NCBI GenBank assembly: GCA_035550735.1
Contig: DASZOM010000001.1
Coordinates: 1 to 64,000, forward strand
Origin: JANQRA01 sp035550735
GTDB taxonomy: Bacteria > Actinomycetota > Acidimicrobiia > Spongiisociales > ZC4RG35
Reading direction: 5' to 3'
DNA: 64,000 bases
Below are positions 1-8,565 of the stretch, piece after piece (the stretch's first letter is position 1; each line of letters starts with the position of its first letter). Under the pieces are notes generated by a model. It worked only from the letters and a program-made list of their open reading frames with translations, was not told where the DNA came from and did no database searches. The position numbers were made by a program, and so were the translations under genes.

Positions 1-402
<402 letters not shown>

Positions 403-470
403 ATATAGAACCCCTTGACATGAACTTGTGCTCGCTATGGAGCTCTCGGGTTGCCCGGGACTCGAAGATT

Positions 471-590
471 TGCCCGGTGGCCAAAGCGGCGGGGAACCAC
501 CCGTTCCCATTCCGAACACGGAAGTGAAACCTGCCAGCGCCGATGGTACTTGGGGAGTAGTCCCCTGGGAGAGTAGGTCACCGCCGGGCA
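471..590 (+). rRNA. rrf: 5S ribosomal RNA
   Basis: A 120-nt 5S gene about 70 nt after the 23S end. The terminal helix pairs TGCCCGGTGG (471-480) with CCGCCGGGCA (581-590) with a single G-U pair. The conserved loop CCCATTCCGAACACGGAAG is centred near 510, and GGGAGAGTAGG precedes the 3' arm. The order 23S then 5S is that of a normal rRNA operon. Confidence 0.97.
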
Positions 591-600
591 TTCAACGTCG

Positions 601-640
601 AAGGGCCGCCGACTAGCGTTGGCGGCCCTTCTCTCATTTC
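601..640 (+). terminator. rRNA operon terminator
   Basis: A perfect 10-bp stem, AAGGGCCGCC (601-610) with GGCGGCCCTT (621-630), encloses a 10-nt loop and is followed by the pyrimidine-rich tail CTCTCATTTC. It starts 10 nt after 5S. It looks like the intrinsic terminator of the rRNA operon, although the tail is C/T mixed rather than a pure U run. Confidence 0.85.
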
Positions 641-650
641 AGGAGAGACC

Positions 651-1385
651 ATGCCACGGGGTTCCGGCAAGGACCACCAATCCAATCGATCCGGTCAGCG
701 ACGCGGCCCCCATCACGGCACCAAGCCACCCCGCCCCAGCATCACATCGGTCAAGGGCGGTCAACTGCCCAAATGGGTGCGAGAGGAGATCATCCGCTCC
801 ACACCCAAGGACCGCCGCGAGCCCGCACTCGCCCATCTGGCCAAGGCCATGGAGTCCTTCGCCGACGAGCGTTACCCGGCTGCGGCCAACGACCTGCGCA
901 AGGCGAAGCAGCTCTCACCCCGGTCGGCCACGGTGCGAGAGCTGCTCGGTCTCTCCGCCTATCGCTCGGGCAAGTGGGAGGAAGCTCTCAGGGAGCTGCG
1001 GACCTTCCGCCGGCTCACCGGAGATCTCATCCACTACCCGGTGGAGATGGATTGCCTGCGCGCTCTCGACCGAGCGGAAGACGTGATCAAGGCCTGGGAT
1101 CGGCTGCAGGGCCAGGAGATCTCGGCCACGATCAACCATGAGGCTCGCGTCGTGTACGCGTCCTTCCTCCTCGACCAGGGCCGGGCCCGTGACGCCTGGC
1201 CCATCATCAAGCCGGGGCGTCTCGTCGCCTCTCCCACGCAAGGCGAACTGAGACGCTGGTACGTCGCAGCCAAGGTTGCCCTCGAGGCCGGCGACCCCGA
1301 TGCCGCCCGTCGCCTGGTCGCCGCCCTCGACGAGCAAGAGCCCGACTTCGAAGGCGTGGACGAGCTCCGTCGGGCCCTCGCCTAG
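651..1385 (+). CDS. TPR-repeat protein
   Basis: A 244-aa soluble protein with no signal peptide. The first 40 residues are basic, polar and probably disordered. From about residue 60 to the end there are degenerate helix-turn-helix repeats of the tetratricopeptide type (for example YPAAANDLRKAKQLSP and GKWEEALRELRTF), which normally form a protein-binding solenoid. The start ATG at 651 has an AGGAGAG ribosome site at 641-647. The gene begins about 20 nt after the rRNA terminator stem and reads in the same direction. The partner is unknown. TPR assignment is confident; a specific role is not claimed. Confidence 0.85.
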   Translation: MPRGSGKDHQSNRSGQRRGPHHGTKPPRPSITSVKGGQLPKWVREEIIRSTPKDRREPALAHLAKAMESFADERYPAAANDLRKAKQLSPRSATVRELLGLSAYRSGKWEEALRELRTFRRLTGDLIHYPVEMDCLRALDRAEDVIKAWDRLQGQEISATINHEARVVYASFLLDQGRARDAWPIIKPGRLVASPTQGELRRWYVAAKVALEAGDPDAARRLVAALDEQEPDFEGVDELRRALA

Positions 1386-1459
1386 CGTTTCTGTCCCGGG
1401 CGACTGGCACAGTCGAAATCGACTTCGCACCTCCCCGAACAATCGAGGGGAGAAATGCG

Positions 1460-1792
1460 ATGGACCTCAATCTCATAGTCCTCTGTGGACGGCTGGCGGT
1501 CGATGGCGAGCTCAGGGTGTTCGACTCCGGGGCGAAGCTGATCCGCTACCTGGTGACCACCAGGGTCGACTTTCCGAGGCGGAGGATCGACGTGGTGCCG
1601 GTGACCATGTGGGATCCACCCGAGGAGTTGGTCGACCACCCGGGTGACAAGGGCGAGCGGATCTGGGTGTGCGGATCACTGCAACGCCGCTACTGGGAGA
1701 GCCCGGACGGGCGACGATCGCGCATCGAGGTGGTGGCCGAGCAGGTCAATTTCAAGGATGTCGCCGATCTGGAACCGGTCTGCGCGGAATAG
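1460..1792 (+). CDS. Single-stranded DNA-binding protein-like OB-fold protein
   Basis: A 110-aa protein. It starts with the SSB-type first strand NLIVLCGRLAVDGELR, followed by strands containing FDSGAKLIRYLVTT, WVCGSLQRRYWE and RIEVVAEQV, the expected order of an SSB OB fold. It lacks the acidic C-terminal tail that recruits partners in the main replicative SSB, and it is not next to rpsF/rpsR. It is therefore more likely an accessory SsbB-like protein than the essential SSB. A purine-rich GAGGGGAGA at 1445-1453 precedes the ATG. Family assignment is good; in vivo DNA binding is inferred. Confidence 0.75.
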   Translation: MDLNLIVLCGRLAVDGELRVFDSGAKLIRYLVTTRVDFPRRRIDVVPVTMWDPPEELVDHPGDKGERIWVCGSLQRRYWESPDGRRSRIEVVAEQVNFKDVADLEPVCAE

Positions 1793-1878
1793 CCCATGAT
1801 CATTGGGGAAATCCGGTCTTGACGGTAGGGGTATGGTGGGCTCCTTGCCCGACCCGACCGTCGACCCGGAGGTGCCCC

Positions 1879-2055
1879 ATGCCCTGGTATTGGACCGATG
1901 AAGTAGCTCCCGCTCTCGTCGCCACCGGCGCCATCAGTGCCGAGGTCGCCGCCGGGATGATCGCCACGCCCGTCGCCTACCGCAGCGAGCACGCCAGCGT
2001 CGAGGAGGCGGCCAGCCAGTTGCTGGAGGACGGAGAGATTCCGTTAGCCGCCTGA
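1879..2055 (+). CDS. Small conserved-looking protein, function unknown
   Basis: A 58-aa ORF beginning MPWYWTDEVAP at ATG 1879, with GGAGGTG at 1868-1874 as a good ribosome site. Its stop TGA directly abuts the ATG of the SURF1 gene at 2056, which suggests translational coupling. The product is mildly acidic, with a predicted helix near residues 10-30 and no membrane segment or metal motif. I do not recognise the family. The ribosome site, coupling and codon usage like its neighbours support it as a real gene. Confidence 0.65.
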   Translation: MPWYWTDEVAPALVATGAISAEVAAGMIATPVAYRSEHASVEEAASQLLEDGEIPLAA

Positions 2056-2790
2056 ATGCTGGCGGCGCTTCGACAACCAAGGTGGTTGGTGACTGCCCTC
2101 CTCGCCGTCGTCGTCGCCGTTGTCTTCGTCCGACTCGGCTTCTGGCAGCTGGAGCGGTTGGAGGAGCGGCGTGACGCCAATGCGACAGGCCAGGCGAGAT
2201 TCGATGCGGAGCCGGTCGAGCTCGCCGCTCTTCTCGAGGAAGGAACCGACGTCGATTCGCTCCGGTACCGCCGGGTGATGGTCACGGGCACCTGGGACCC
2301 GGCGCACGAAGTGCTGATCCGGTCCCAGGTGCATCTCGGTCAGTCGGGCTTCCACGTGATCACCCCGCTGGTCACCGAGGACGGCTGGGCGGTCCTGGTG
2401 AATCGAGGATGGGTGCCTCTGAACATGGACCAGCCCCCCGTGGCCGAGCCCGACCAGGCAGAGGCGGAGGTGGAGGGTTGGGTCAATCTCACCCAGATCC
2501 GACAGGGCTTCGGGCCCGAGGACCCTCCCGGGGCTCTGGTGGTGTTCAACCGGGTCGACATCGGGCGAATCGTCGAACAGGTGCCGTACGGTCTCGCCCC
2601 CGTGTACGTAGTGGCAATGGGGGACAGGGGCTCCGATCTGCCCGTTCCACTCGCCGCCCCGAATTTCGAGGAGGAGGGCCCACACCTCGGCTACGCGATC
2701 CAGTGGTTCGGGTTCGCCATGATCGCTCTCGTCGGCTTCTACTTCCTGGCTCGTCGCGAGGGGATCAAGGCAGATAGTCGTCGAGACTGA
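2056..2790 (+). CDS. SURF1 family cytochrome oxidase assembly protein
   Basis: A 244-aa membrane protein with the SURF1 layout: an N-terminal transmembrane helix (about residues 10-27) ending in RLGFWQLERLEER, a periplasmic domain containing YRRVMVTGTW and LVNRGWVP, and a C-terminal helix (about 215-235) preceded by HLGYAIQWFGFA. SURF1 proteins help mature the haem a centre of aa3-type oxidase. No cox genes are in the window. The ATG follows the stop of the preceding small gene with no gap, and the 3' end overlaps the convergent lipoprotein gene by 26 bp. Confidence 0.92.
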   Translation: MLAALRQPRWLVTALLAVVVAVVFVRLGFWQLERLEERRDANATGQARFDAEPVELAALLEEGTDVDSLRYRRVMVTGTWDPAHEVLIRSQVHLGQSGFHVITPLVTEDGWAVLVNRGWVPLNMDQPPVAEPDQAEAEVEGWVNLTQIRQGFGPEDPPGALVVFNRVDIGRIVEQVPYGLAPVYVVAMGDRGSDLPVPLAAPNFEEEGPHLGYAIQWFGFAMIALVGFYFLARREGIKADSRRD

Positions 2791-3571
2791 GCCCGGTGGC
2801 CAGCCCCTCGACCAGGGTGCGCTCACCGAGAGGCCCGGGCAGCGTCACCGTGTACGACGTCTCCGGGTTGCCCTGGCAATCGAAGGCGTCGCCCGGCGGT
2901 GGCACGGCTGCGAAGGCGAGGTGGAGAGCGGTCTCGGTCATCACCAGCTGCGGGCCGACCAGCCGGTCACCGATCTCCTGGCCGCTGACGCACTCCCGTT
3001 CCGTGAGCAGCACAGCGACGGTCGTGCTCTCCGGACCTGGCGGTGCTGCTGCCGTGTCGAGACGCCAGTCCACGGTGTTCAAACCGAATGGCACGACGTA
3101 CTGAAGAGGGCATGGCCCGGTGCCCGAAGCGCCGCTCCACGACCAGGTGCCCCCCTCACGGACGAGGGACATGAATGCGTAGCCGTGCTCGTCCCGGTGC
3201 ACCAGCAGCGCCTCATCCCCATCCTCCTCGAGCAGGACCCATCCCTCCTGTGGCCAGTAGGCGCCTTCCTCGCTCTCCAGGAAGGGTCGGATCGCATGCG
3301 CCATCTCTTCGGCTATCGAAGCCATCCCCTCCAAGGAGCCCAAGGTGAAGCTCGGCCCATTGGGACAACCCACCAGGAGATCGGCGGGGAGACTCCCGTC
3401 GGGACCAGGTGGCACGATGACTCGAAGCTCCGACGGAGCCGAAGTGGAGGGCGGCGAGGTGGCCGGGGGCAGGGTCGTCGAGGGTGGGGGAGTGGTGGTC
3501 GCAATGCCACCGCCTTGGGACGGCATGCCGCAGGCGGTCATGACGAGGAGCCACGGGATGATCCGCCTCAT
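2765..3571 (-). CDS. Putative lipoprotein with Thr/Pro-rich linker
   Basis: A 268-aa protein. The N-terminus MRRIIPWLLVMTAC is a short lipoprotein signal with the modified Cys at 14. Residues about 24-46 are a Thr/Pro/Ser linker (TTTPPPSTTLPPATSPPSTS), followed by a roughly 220-aa extracytoplasmic domain with four Cys that could form disulfides. I do not recognise the domain. It is convergent with SURF1 and overlaps it by 26 bp. Similar linkers occur in the amidase at 14.6 kb and the GerMN protein at 20.6 kb, so this is a lineage-style exported protein. Lipoprotein export is confident; the function is unknown. Confidence 0.8.
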   Translation of the reverse strand: MRRIIPWLLVMTACGMPSQGGGIATTTPPPSTTLPPATSPPSTSAPSELRVIVPPGPDGSLPADLLVGCPNGPSFTLGSLEGMASIAEEMAHAIRPFLESEEGAYWPQEGWVLLEEDGDEALLVHRDEHGYAFMSLVREGGTWSWSGASGTGPCPLQYVVPFGLNTVDWRLDTAAAPPGPESTTVAVLLTERECVSGQEIGDRLVGPQLVMTETALHLAFAAVPPPGDAFDCQGNPETSYTVTLPGPLGERTLVEGLATGLSLDDYLP

Positions 3572-3607
3572 GGCGTTTCGACGATGGAAGATACCGCCCT
3601 GGTTCCC

Positions 3608-4096
3608 TCACACCGCCTGTGCAGCCAGGTCGTCGACCACCTCATAGCCGTCGAGGGTTCTCAGCTGTGCCGGATCCAGCTTGATCTTCGCCGTGCGCGA
3701 GCCGGCTCCCACGATGATCCATTCAGAGTCCATCACCCGGCTGTCCAGCCAGACGGGCAGGCCGTCAGGAAGCCCGAAGATGGTCACGCCTCCGATCTCC
3801 TGGCCGGTGACCTCCCTGGTCAGGTCGGCAGGGGCGAAGCTCACCTTGCGAACCCCGAGCTTGCGTCGAACCGTTCCGTTGACGTCGAGGCGGGTGTGGG
3901 CCAGCACCACACAGACGGCGTTGTGGCCTTCTGGTTTGCGGGAAGCGACCAGGATGGCGTTGGCCGATTTCTCCAGAGGCACACCGTAGGCCTCGCAGAA
4001 CAGGGCGGTGTCGGCCAGGGCGGGATCGCAGGCCATCACCTCGTAGGAGATCCCTTTTGCATCCATGTCGGCGGTGACCTCAGGTGCGGCACTCAT
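3608..4096 (-). CDS. YbaK/EbsC-type aminoacyl-tRNA deacylase domain protein
   Basis: A 162-aa single-domain protein. The conserved run ANAILVASRKPEGHNAVCVVLAH, then VRKVSFAPADLTREVTGQEIGGVTIFGLP and VWLDSRVMDSEWIIVGAGS, matches the YbaK/ProX editing fold, which hydrolyses mischarged aminoacyl-tRNAs such as Cys-tRNA(Pro). The start was set at ATG 4096; a longer reading to 4273 would overlap the divergent methyltransferase gene and gives arginine-rich, non-conserved sequence. No strong ribosome site is visible. Substrate preference cannot be read from the sequence. Confidence 0.87.
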   Translation of the reverse strand: MSAAPEVTADMDAKGISYEVMACDPALADTALFCEAYGVPLEKSANAILVASRKPEGHNAVCVVLAHTRLDVNGTVRRKLGVRKVSFAPADLTREVTGQEIGGVTIFGLPDGLPVWLDSRVMDSEWIIVGAGSRTAKIKLDPAQLRTLDGYEVVDDLAAQAV

Positions 4097-4155
4097 GAGA
4101 CCCAGCCTAGGAATCGAGGCGCACACCACCCAACGACGTGGGAGACTCGACAGGA

Positions 4156-4899
4156 ATGGAAGGCTACGACGAGCGCACTTATGGCCGGATCTGGGCCGAC
4201 GTGTACGACGAGATCTTCCCCGGCGTCGATGACGCCGTGATCGACCTCCTCGCCCGTCACGCGGGTGAGCCACCTCGTGCCTTGGAGCTCGCCATCGGCA
4301 CCGGGCGCGTCGCCGTCCCCTTGCGAGAGAGGGGAGTGGCGGTCAGCGGGATCGACATCTCCGAGGAGATGGTGGCGAGAATGCGGGCCAAGCCCGGGGG
4401 AGAGGCGATACCGGTGGTGATCGGAAACTTCAGGGACGTTCCGGTGGAGGGCGCCTTTCCCCTCGTCTACCTGGCCTTCAACACCCTGTTCGGTCTGCTC
4501 ACCCAGGAGGAGCAGGTCGAGTGTTTCGCCAATGTGGCCCGGCATCTCGAGCCTGGGGGCCGATTCATCATCGACTGCTTCGTCCCGGATCTGAGACGCT
4601 TCAACACGGACAACACTCGCATGGAGGTGTCGAGTCTCAAGTCGGCCGGCGAGCACAGCTTTGAGATGAGTGTCTACGAGCCACAGACCCAGCGCATCTC
4701 CTCACACCTGGTGAGACGGTCCGCAGACGGGTCGTCGCTGGTGCTTCCGGTCGAGATCAGATTCGCCTGGCCCTCCGAGATCGACCTGATGGCGCGGCTC
4801 GCCGGGCTGGATTTGGAGGATCGCTTCGGCTGGTACGACCTGCGCCCGTTCAACGGCGGGTCGCCGGCTCACATGTCGATCTACCGAAAACCGGCCTAG
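4156..4899 (+). CDS. Class I SAM-dependent methyltransferase
   Basis: A 247-aa protein. Motif I is LELAIGTGRVAVPL near residue 48, followed by VSGIDISEEMVARM (acidic residue binding the SAM ribose) and VYLAFNTLFGLLTQEEQ, the usual order of a Rossmann methyltransferase. The C-terminal half has a beta-rich segment common in type 11/25 enzymes. The substrate is unknown. ATG 4156 was chosen because it has GGGAGA about 10 nt upstream; an in-frame GTG at 4138 is the alternative. The 3' end overlaps the convergent thioredoxin gene by 4 bp. Confidence 0.87.
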   Translation: MEGYDERTYGRIWADVYDEIFPGVDDAVIDLLARHAGEPPRALELAIGTGRVAVPLRERGVAVSGIDISEEMVARMRAKPGGEAIPVVIGNFRDVPVEGAFPLVYLAFNTLFGLLTQEEQVECFANVARHLEPGGRFIIDCFVPDLRRFNTDNTRMEVSSLKSAGEHSFEMSVYEPQTQRISSHLVRRSADGSSLVLPVEIRFAWPSEIDLMARLAGLDLEDRFGWYDLRPFNGGSPAHMSIYRKPA

Positions 4900-5294
4900 G
4901 CGGTCTGCTCCGCCTCTTCGGTGTCCTCGGAAGCGCCGTTCTGCACGGCGATCTGGGCGCGCACCGCGTCCATGTCGAGACGCTTCACCTGGCCGATCAG
5001 GTCCTCGAGGAGGTTGCCGGGGAGAGCGCCGGGCTGGGCGTAGAGAATGATCTGGTCACGAAAGACCATCAGCGTGGGTATCGAACGGATTCCGAACATC
5101 TGTGCGAGCTCGGGCTGGTCCTCGGTGTCGACCTTGGCGAACACGATGCCCTCGTGCTGTTCGGAGGCCGACTCGTAGGTCGGGGCGAAGCTACGGCAGG
5201 GGCCGCACCACTCCGCCCAGAAGTCGACGAGCACCGTCTCGTTGTCACGGATCGTCTGATCGAAGGTCTCCTTGGTGAGCGCAATCGTGGCCAT
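4896..5294 (-). CDS. trxA: Thioredoxin with acidic C-terminal extension
   Basis: A 132-aa protein with the thioredoxin fold and the redox site WCGPC (Cys30 and Cys33), plus the conserved cis-Pro segment IRSIPTLMVFRD near residue 73. It is longer than classical thioredoxin (about 105 aa) because of a C-terminal tail ending EDTEEAEQTA. It is cytoplasmic, with no signal peptide. An AGAGG ribosome site lies 9 nt before the ATG. No thioredoxin reductase gene is adjacent, so the electron donor is encoded elsewhere. Confidence 0.94.
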   Translation of the reverse strand: MATIALTKETFDQTIRDNETVLVDFWAEWCGPCRSFAPTYESASEQHEGIVFAKVDTEDQPELAQMFGIRSIPTLMVFRDQIILYAQPGALPGNLLEDLIGQVKRLDMDAVRAQIAVQNGASEDTEEAEQTA

Positions 5295-5383
5295 GAATCA
5301 ACCTCTTAGGGTGTTCGGATCGCCTGATACAACACTGCGAGACGGTATCGGTATTCCGGGCCCAACTACAGTTGCCGACAGCG

Positions 5384-5578
5384 ATGACGGTCCCACGCAG
5401 GACAGAGCGTGAGGAGACACTCTGGAAGCAGTGCCTCGAGTGCGGAAGCAGATACCGCGCCGGAAAGCACGGCTACCGGGTCAACTGGTGCTCGCCGGCC
5501 TGTGAGCACGCCTCCATGCGTCGTCAGCGCAACAGCATCGAAAACGGCTGGCTCCGGTCGGTCTGGTTCCTTCGCTGA
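5384..5578 (+). CDS. Small putative zinc-finger protein
   Basis: A 64-aa basic ORF starting MTVPRRTEREE at ATG 5384. Cysteines are spaced CLEC near residue 17 and CSPAC near 36, giving a C-x2-C...C-x3-C arrangement able to bind zinc. The sequence after the second pair (EHASMRRQRNS) is basic. It is divergent from the thioredoxin gene with an 89-bp shared upstream region. The family is not recognised. Support comes from the cysteine pattern, and nothing proves translation. Confidence 0.5.
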   Translation: MTVPRRTEREETLWKQCLECGSRYRAGKHGYRVNWCSPACEHASMRRQRNSIENGWLRSVWFLR

Positions 5579-5788
5579 CCGCCCCGGCTCGGGAAGGGTC
5601 TCGCTTGTCGTCCAAGCGCCCATAATCTACGTTATGTCAAGTTGGGCCGTGGGCCGTGGGGTGGCTCGACGGACTTGACAGTTCACCCCTATCACCCTCA
5701 GGGATGAGGACAGGATCACATCTCAGGGGGACGACGGCCCACGGTTCGGCTCTTACGTTCGAAGCAGATGCAACGAACGGAGAGATCA

Positions 5789-6703
5789 ATGCAGATTCTC
5801 AGGACGTTGGGCGCCGAGCTGCGCCCGATCACCCGCACATCGAGAGTCCTCTACTGGGGTGCGGCCTTCTGGCTGCTGTCGGCTGCGGTCCACATGGTGG
5901 CGCTCGCCGCTGACGACTGGGCGTGGGCCGGGGCCGTCTCGTTTCGCAAGCCCATCACCTTCTCCCTCTCGATCGGCGCCCTCCTCGCCACCACCGGCTG
6001 GGCTCTCGATCGCCTCCCCGGCCGTCCCAGGTCGAAGAGCGTGCTCGCCTGGGCCCTGCTCGTCTCCTCGACCGCCGAGGTCGGGCTGATCACACTGCAG
6101 GCATGGCGGGGTCGGGCATCACATTTCAACACCCTCGAGAGCGGTGACGCGGTGATCTTCGCCGCCATGGGGGCCATGGTGGGTGTGATGTCACTCTGCC
6201 TGCTCACCCTGTTCGTGTGGTCGATCAGACGACGGCCGCTGCAACGTCTCGACGCCATCGCCCTGATCGCAGGGCTGGCCCTGGTGATGACCGGGCTCGG
6301 GATCGGGCAATGGATCATCGAGTTGGGCAACGAGTACGTGGCGTCGAATGGCGCGGTGCCCGACACCGTGACGTACGGTCAGGACGGCGTCGCCAAGTTC
6401 CCTCACGCCGTGGCTTTCCACGGGGTTCAGGTATTCATCCTCGCTGCCGTGTTGCTGCGTCTCGGGTCGCTCTCCGATAGGGCCCGGCGCCGGCTGATGA
6501 CGCTGATCGTTTCCGGCTACATCGGGATCCTGGTCTTCGCCTCGATCCAGACGGTGAGTGGCCGGGCGCCCCTCGACCTTGGGCCGTGGAGCCTGGGAAT
6601 GACGCTGAGCGCCGCCGGTGTCCTCGTCGGTGGCCTGATCGCCATGCGCGGGCTTCGCACCGCAACCGTGCCCGAAGAGGCGGCGCCTGTGTCGGTAGCG
6701 TGA
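5789..6703 (+). CDS. Multi-pass membrane protein, function unknown
   Basis: A protein of about 304 aa with roughly seven predicted transmembrane segments, for example around VLYWGAAFWLLSAAVHMVAL, ITFSLSIGALLATTGW, VIFAAMGAMVGVMSLCLLTL and VFILAAVLLRLG. ATG 5789 was preferred over ATG 5768 because GGAGAG (5779-5784) precedes it; a TACGTT -10-like box lies at 5754-5759. The stop TGA (6701-6703) sits at the start of the histidine kinase gene, so it is probably the first gene of a three-gene unit with a two-component system, perhaps its target or cofactor. The family is not recognised. Confidence 0.78.
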   Translation: MQILRTLGAELRPITRTSRVLYWGAAFWLLSAAVHMVALAADDWAWAGAVSFRKPITFSLSIGALLATTGWALDRLPGRPRSKSVLAWALLVSSTAEVGLITLQAWRGRASHFNTLESGDAVIFAAMGAMVGVMSLCLLTLFVWSIRRRPLQRLDAIALIAGLALVMTGLGIGQWIIELGNEYVASNGAVPDTVTYGQDGVAKFPHAVAFHGVQVFILAAVLLRLGSLSDRARRRLMTLIVSGYIGILVFASIQTVSGRAPLDLGPWSLGMTLSAAGVLVGGLIAMRGLRTATVPEEAAPVSVA

Positions 6704-6717
6704 CGTCGGGCAACCCG

Positions 6718-7875
6718 ATGATCAGACCCGCGCAGACCACCACTCCCCGCCCGGCCGATCTCCTCCTCGCCGTGGCCTTCGCCGGTCTCACCCAGACCGA
6801 GGTGTGGGTGTTCACGGCCGACGATGGCTTCAGTGCGGCCGTGCGCGTTGGCGCCTCACTGTTCACCCTGGTGGCGTCGTCGGCGCTCGCCTTCCGGCGG
6901 GTCCGCCCCGGTCTCTCCTTCCTCGTCAACGGGCTCGCCGTGTACGGGGCGATCCTCGTCGGGTTCCCCAGCGACATCTACCAATGGACCAACCTGGTCG
7001 CCACCTACTCCATCGGTGCGCACGGCGTCGAATGGCAGCGATGGGCCGGCATCGCCGGAGGAGTCTCCGGAGTCCTCTTCTACTTCGTCCGCTTCCCTGC
7101 CGAGGGAGGCCCGGCATTGGCCGCCTTCGCCGCCGCGATGTGGGTTGTCGCCTGGCTGGCGGGGCGGATGTACGAGGCAAGGATCGAAGAGGCCCAGCTG
7201 CGCCGGGAACGAGACCTGTCGCGCCGGCTGGCGGAGGCCAACGAGGAGCGTCTCGTCCTCGAGGAGGAGCGAAATCGCATCGCACGTGAGCTCCACGACA
7301 TCGTGGGTCACACCGTGAACGTGATGGTCGTCCACGCCGAGGCCGGTCGTAACGAGGTAGGTCGGAACGACCATGTTGCCACCCGCGCTTTCGAGACGAT
7401 CGCCCGCACCGGCCGTGAAGCCCTCTCCGAGCTCGACCGGGTCCTCGCCGTTCTGCGTCGAGATGACGCCGAGCTCGCCCATCATCAGACCCCAGGAGTG
7501 GGTGATCTCGATCGGCTCGCCGAGACGTTCTCGGACACAGGGCTCGCCGTCGACGTCGACGTCTCCGGGAAGGAAGTCGATGTCCCTGCCAGTGTGGGGC
7601 TCGCCGCCTATCGGATCGCCCAGGAGGCGTTGACCAACACACTGAAGCACGGCTCGGCCACTCGTGCCTGGGTCGAGGTGGCGATGGAGCCGGGCGAGTT
7701 GTCTCTCACGGTCGCCGACGACGGCATCGGTCGCTCCTCAGAGATCCAGGCGGGCCGGGGCATCCTCGGGATGCGGGAGCGGACGGCCATGCATGGTGGT
7801 GAGTTGAGCGTCGGCACGGACGACGAGGGTCGGTTCACGGTGGCGGCCCGGTTGGTCTGGGACCCCGGCCAATGA
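6718..7875 (+). CDS. DesK/NarX-type membrane sensor histidine kinase
   Basis: A 385-aa kinase. The N-terminal 150 residues form four to five hydrophobic segments with short loops, a membrane sensor with no large extracellular domain. A coiled coil (about 152-185) leads to the HisKA_3 dimerisation box RELHDIVGH with phosphoacceptor His193, then the HATPase domain with AAYRIAQEALTN, ADDGIGRS and GRGILGMRER. The start is uncertain: ATG 6718, or GTG 6700, which would overlap the upstream stop as GTGA. It overlaps the response regulator gene by ATGA and is its cognate kinase. Confidence 0.92.
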   Translation: MIRPAQTTTPRPADLLLAVAFAGLTQTEVWVFTADDGFSAAVRVGASLFTLVASSALAFRRVRPGLSFLVNGLAVYGAILVGFPSDIYQWTNLVATYSIGAHGVEWQRWAGIAGGVSGVLFYFVRFPAEGGPALAAFAAAMWVVAWLAGRMYEARIEEAQLRRERDLSRRLAEANEERLVLEEERNRIARELHDIVGHTVNVMVVHAEAGRNEVGRNDHVATRAFETIARTGREALSELDRVLAVLRRDDAELAHHQTPGVGDLDRLAETFSDTGLAVDVDVSGKEVDVPASVGLAAYRIAQEALTNTLKHGSATRAWVEVAMEPGELSLTVADDGIGRSSEIQAGRGILGMRERTAMHGGELSVGTDDEGRFTVAARLVWDPGQ

Positions 7876-8522
7876 TCGACGTGCTCCTGGTCGACGATGA
7901 CCACCTGATGCGCGCCGGGCTCAGGATGATCATCGAGCAATCACCCGACATCAGGGTGGTCGAGGAAGCCGGCGACGGTGAGGAAGCGGTTCGACTCGCT
8001 CGTCGGCTGCGGCCCGACTTGGTCGTCATGGACATCCGGATGCCGGTCCTCGACGGGATCTCCGCGACCCGGGAGATGACGTCGACCGCCGATCCGCCGA
8101 AGGTCCTGATCCTGACCACCTTCGAGCTGGACGAGTACGTGTTCAATGCCCTTCAAGCTGGGGCGTCCGGCTTTCTCCTCAAACGAAGCCCACCTGAGCA
8201 GCTCATCGATGGGATCCGCACTGTCGCCGCCGGCGAAGCCCTCCTCTCCCCCTCTGTGACCCGACGTCTCATCGCGGAGTTCGCCTCACGTCCGGAACGG
8301 GCTCTCAGCCCCAGTTTCGACACGCTCACCGACCGGGAACGAGAAGTCCTGGTCCACGTCGCCCGGGGTCTCTCCAACGAGGAACTGGCCGACACCCTCT
8401 TCATCTCGGAGAACACGGTCAAGACCCACGTCAAGAGGGTTCTCACCAAGCTGGGCGCCCGGGACCGGGTCCAGGCCGTGGTGATGGCGTACGAGGGCGG
8501 TCTGATGGACCGCGCCATCTGA
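7872..8522 (+). CDS. NarL/LuxR-family response regulator
   Basis: A 216-aa protein. The receiver domain (1-120) has the acidic pocket DDD at 8-10, phosphoacceptor Asp54 in VVMDIRMP and the conserved Lys104 in FLLKRS. The C-terminal LuxR helix-turn-helix (about 145-210) contains LTDREREVLVHVARGLSNEE and SENTVKTHVKRVLTKLGARDR. It is translated with the kinase (ATGA overlap 7872-7875). Targets are unknown; the membrane protein gene upstream is an obvious candidate. It is followed directly by the leu leader region. Confidence 0.95.
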   Translation: MIDVLLVDDDHLMRAGLRMIIEQSPDIRVVEEAGDGEEAVRLARRLRPDLVVMDIRMPVLDGISATREMTSTADPPKVLILTTFELDEYVFNALQAGASGFLLKRSPPEQLIDGIRTVAAGEALLSPSVTRRLIAEFASRPERALSPSFDTLTDREREVLVHVARGLSNEELADTLFISENTVKTHVKRVLTKLGARDRVQAVVMAYEGGLMDRAI

Positions 8523-8529
8523 ATCTCCG

Positions 8530-8558
8530 TTGCTTCTCCCCCGGTGCGGGCCTACAGT
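8530..8558 (+). promoter_or_regulatory. leu promoter driving a leaderless leader peptide
   Basis: A -35-like TTGCTT (8530-8535) and a -10 box TACAGT (8553-8558) are separated by 17 nt. The GTG of the leader peptide begins 7 nt after the -10 box, where transcription should start, so the leader mRNA would begin at its start codon. Confidence 0.65.
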
Positions 8559-8565
8559 GACCGAC

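Noticed and set aside
2921..4240. Long plus-strand open frame opposite the lipoprotein and YbaK genes
   Set aside because: Low-complexity Arg/Gly/His-rich translation without domain features, wholly antisense to convincing genes. A high-GC shadow frame.
5675..5703. TTGACA at 5675-5680 as a promoter for the membrane protein gene
   Set aside because: No acceptable -10 box lies 16-18 nt downstream. The TACGTT at 5754-5759 is better placed.
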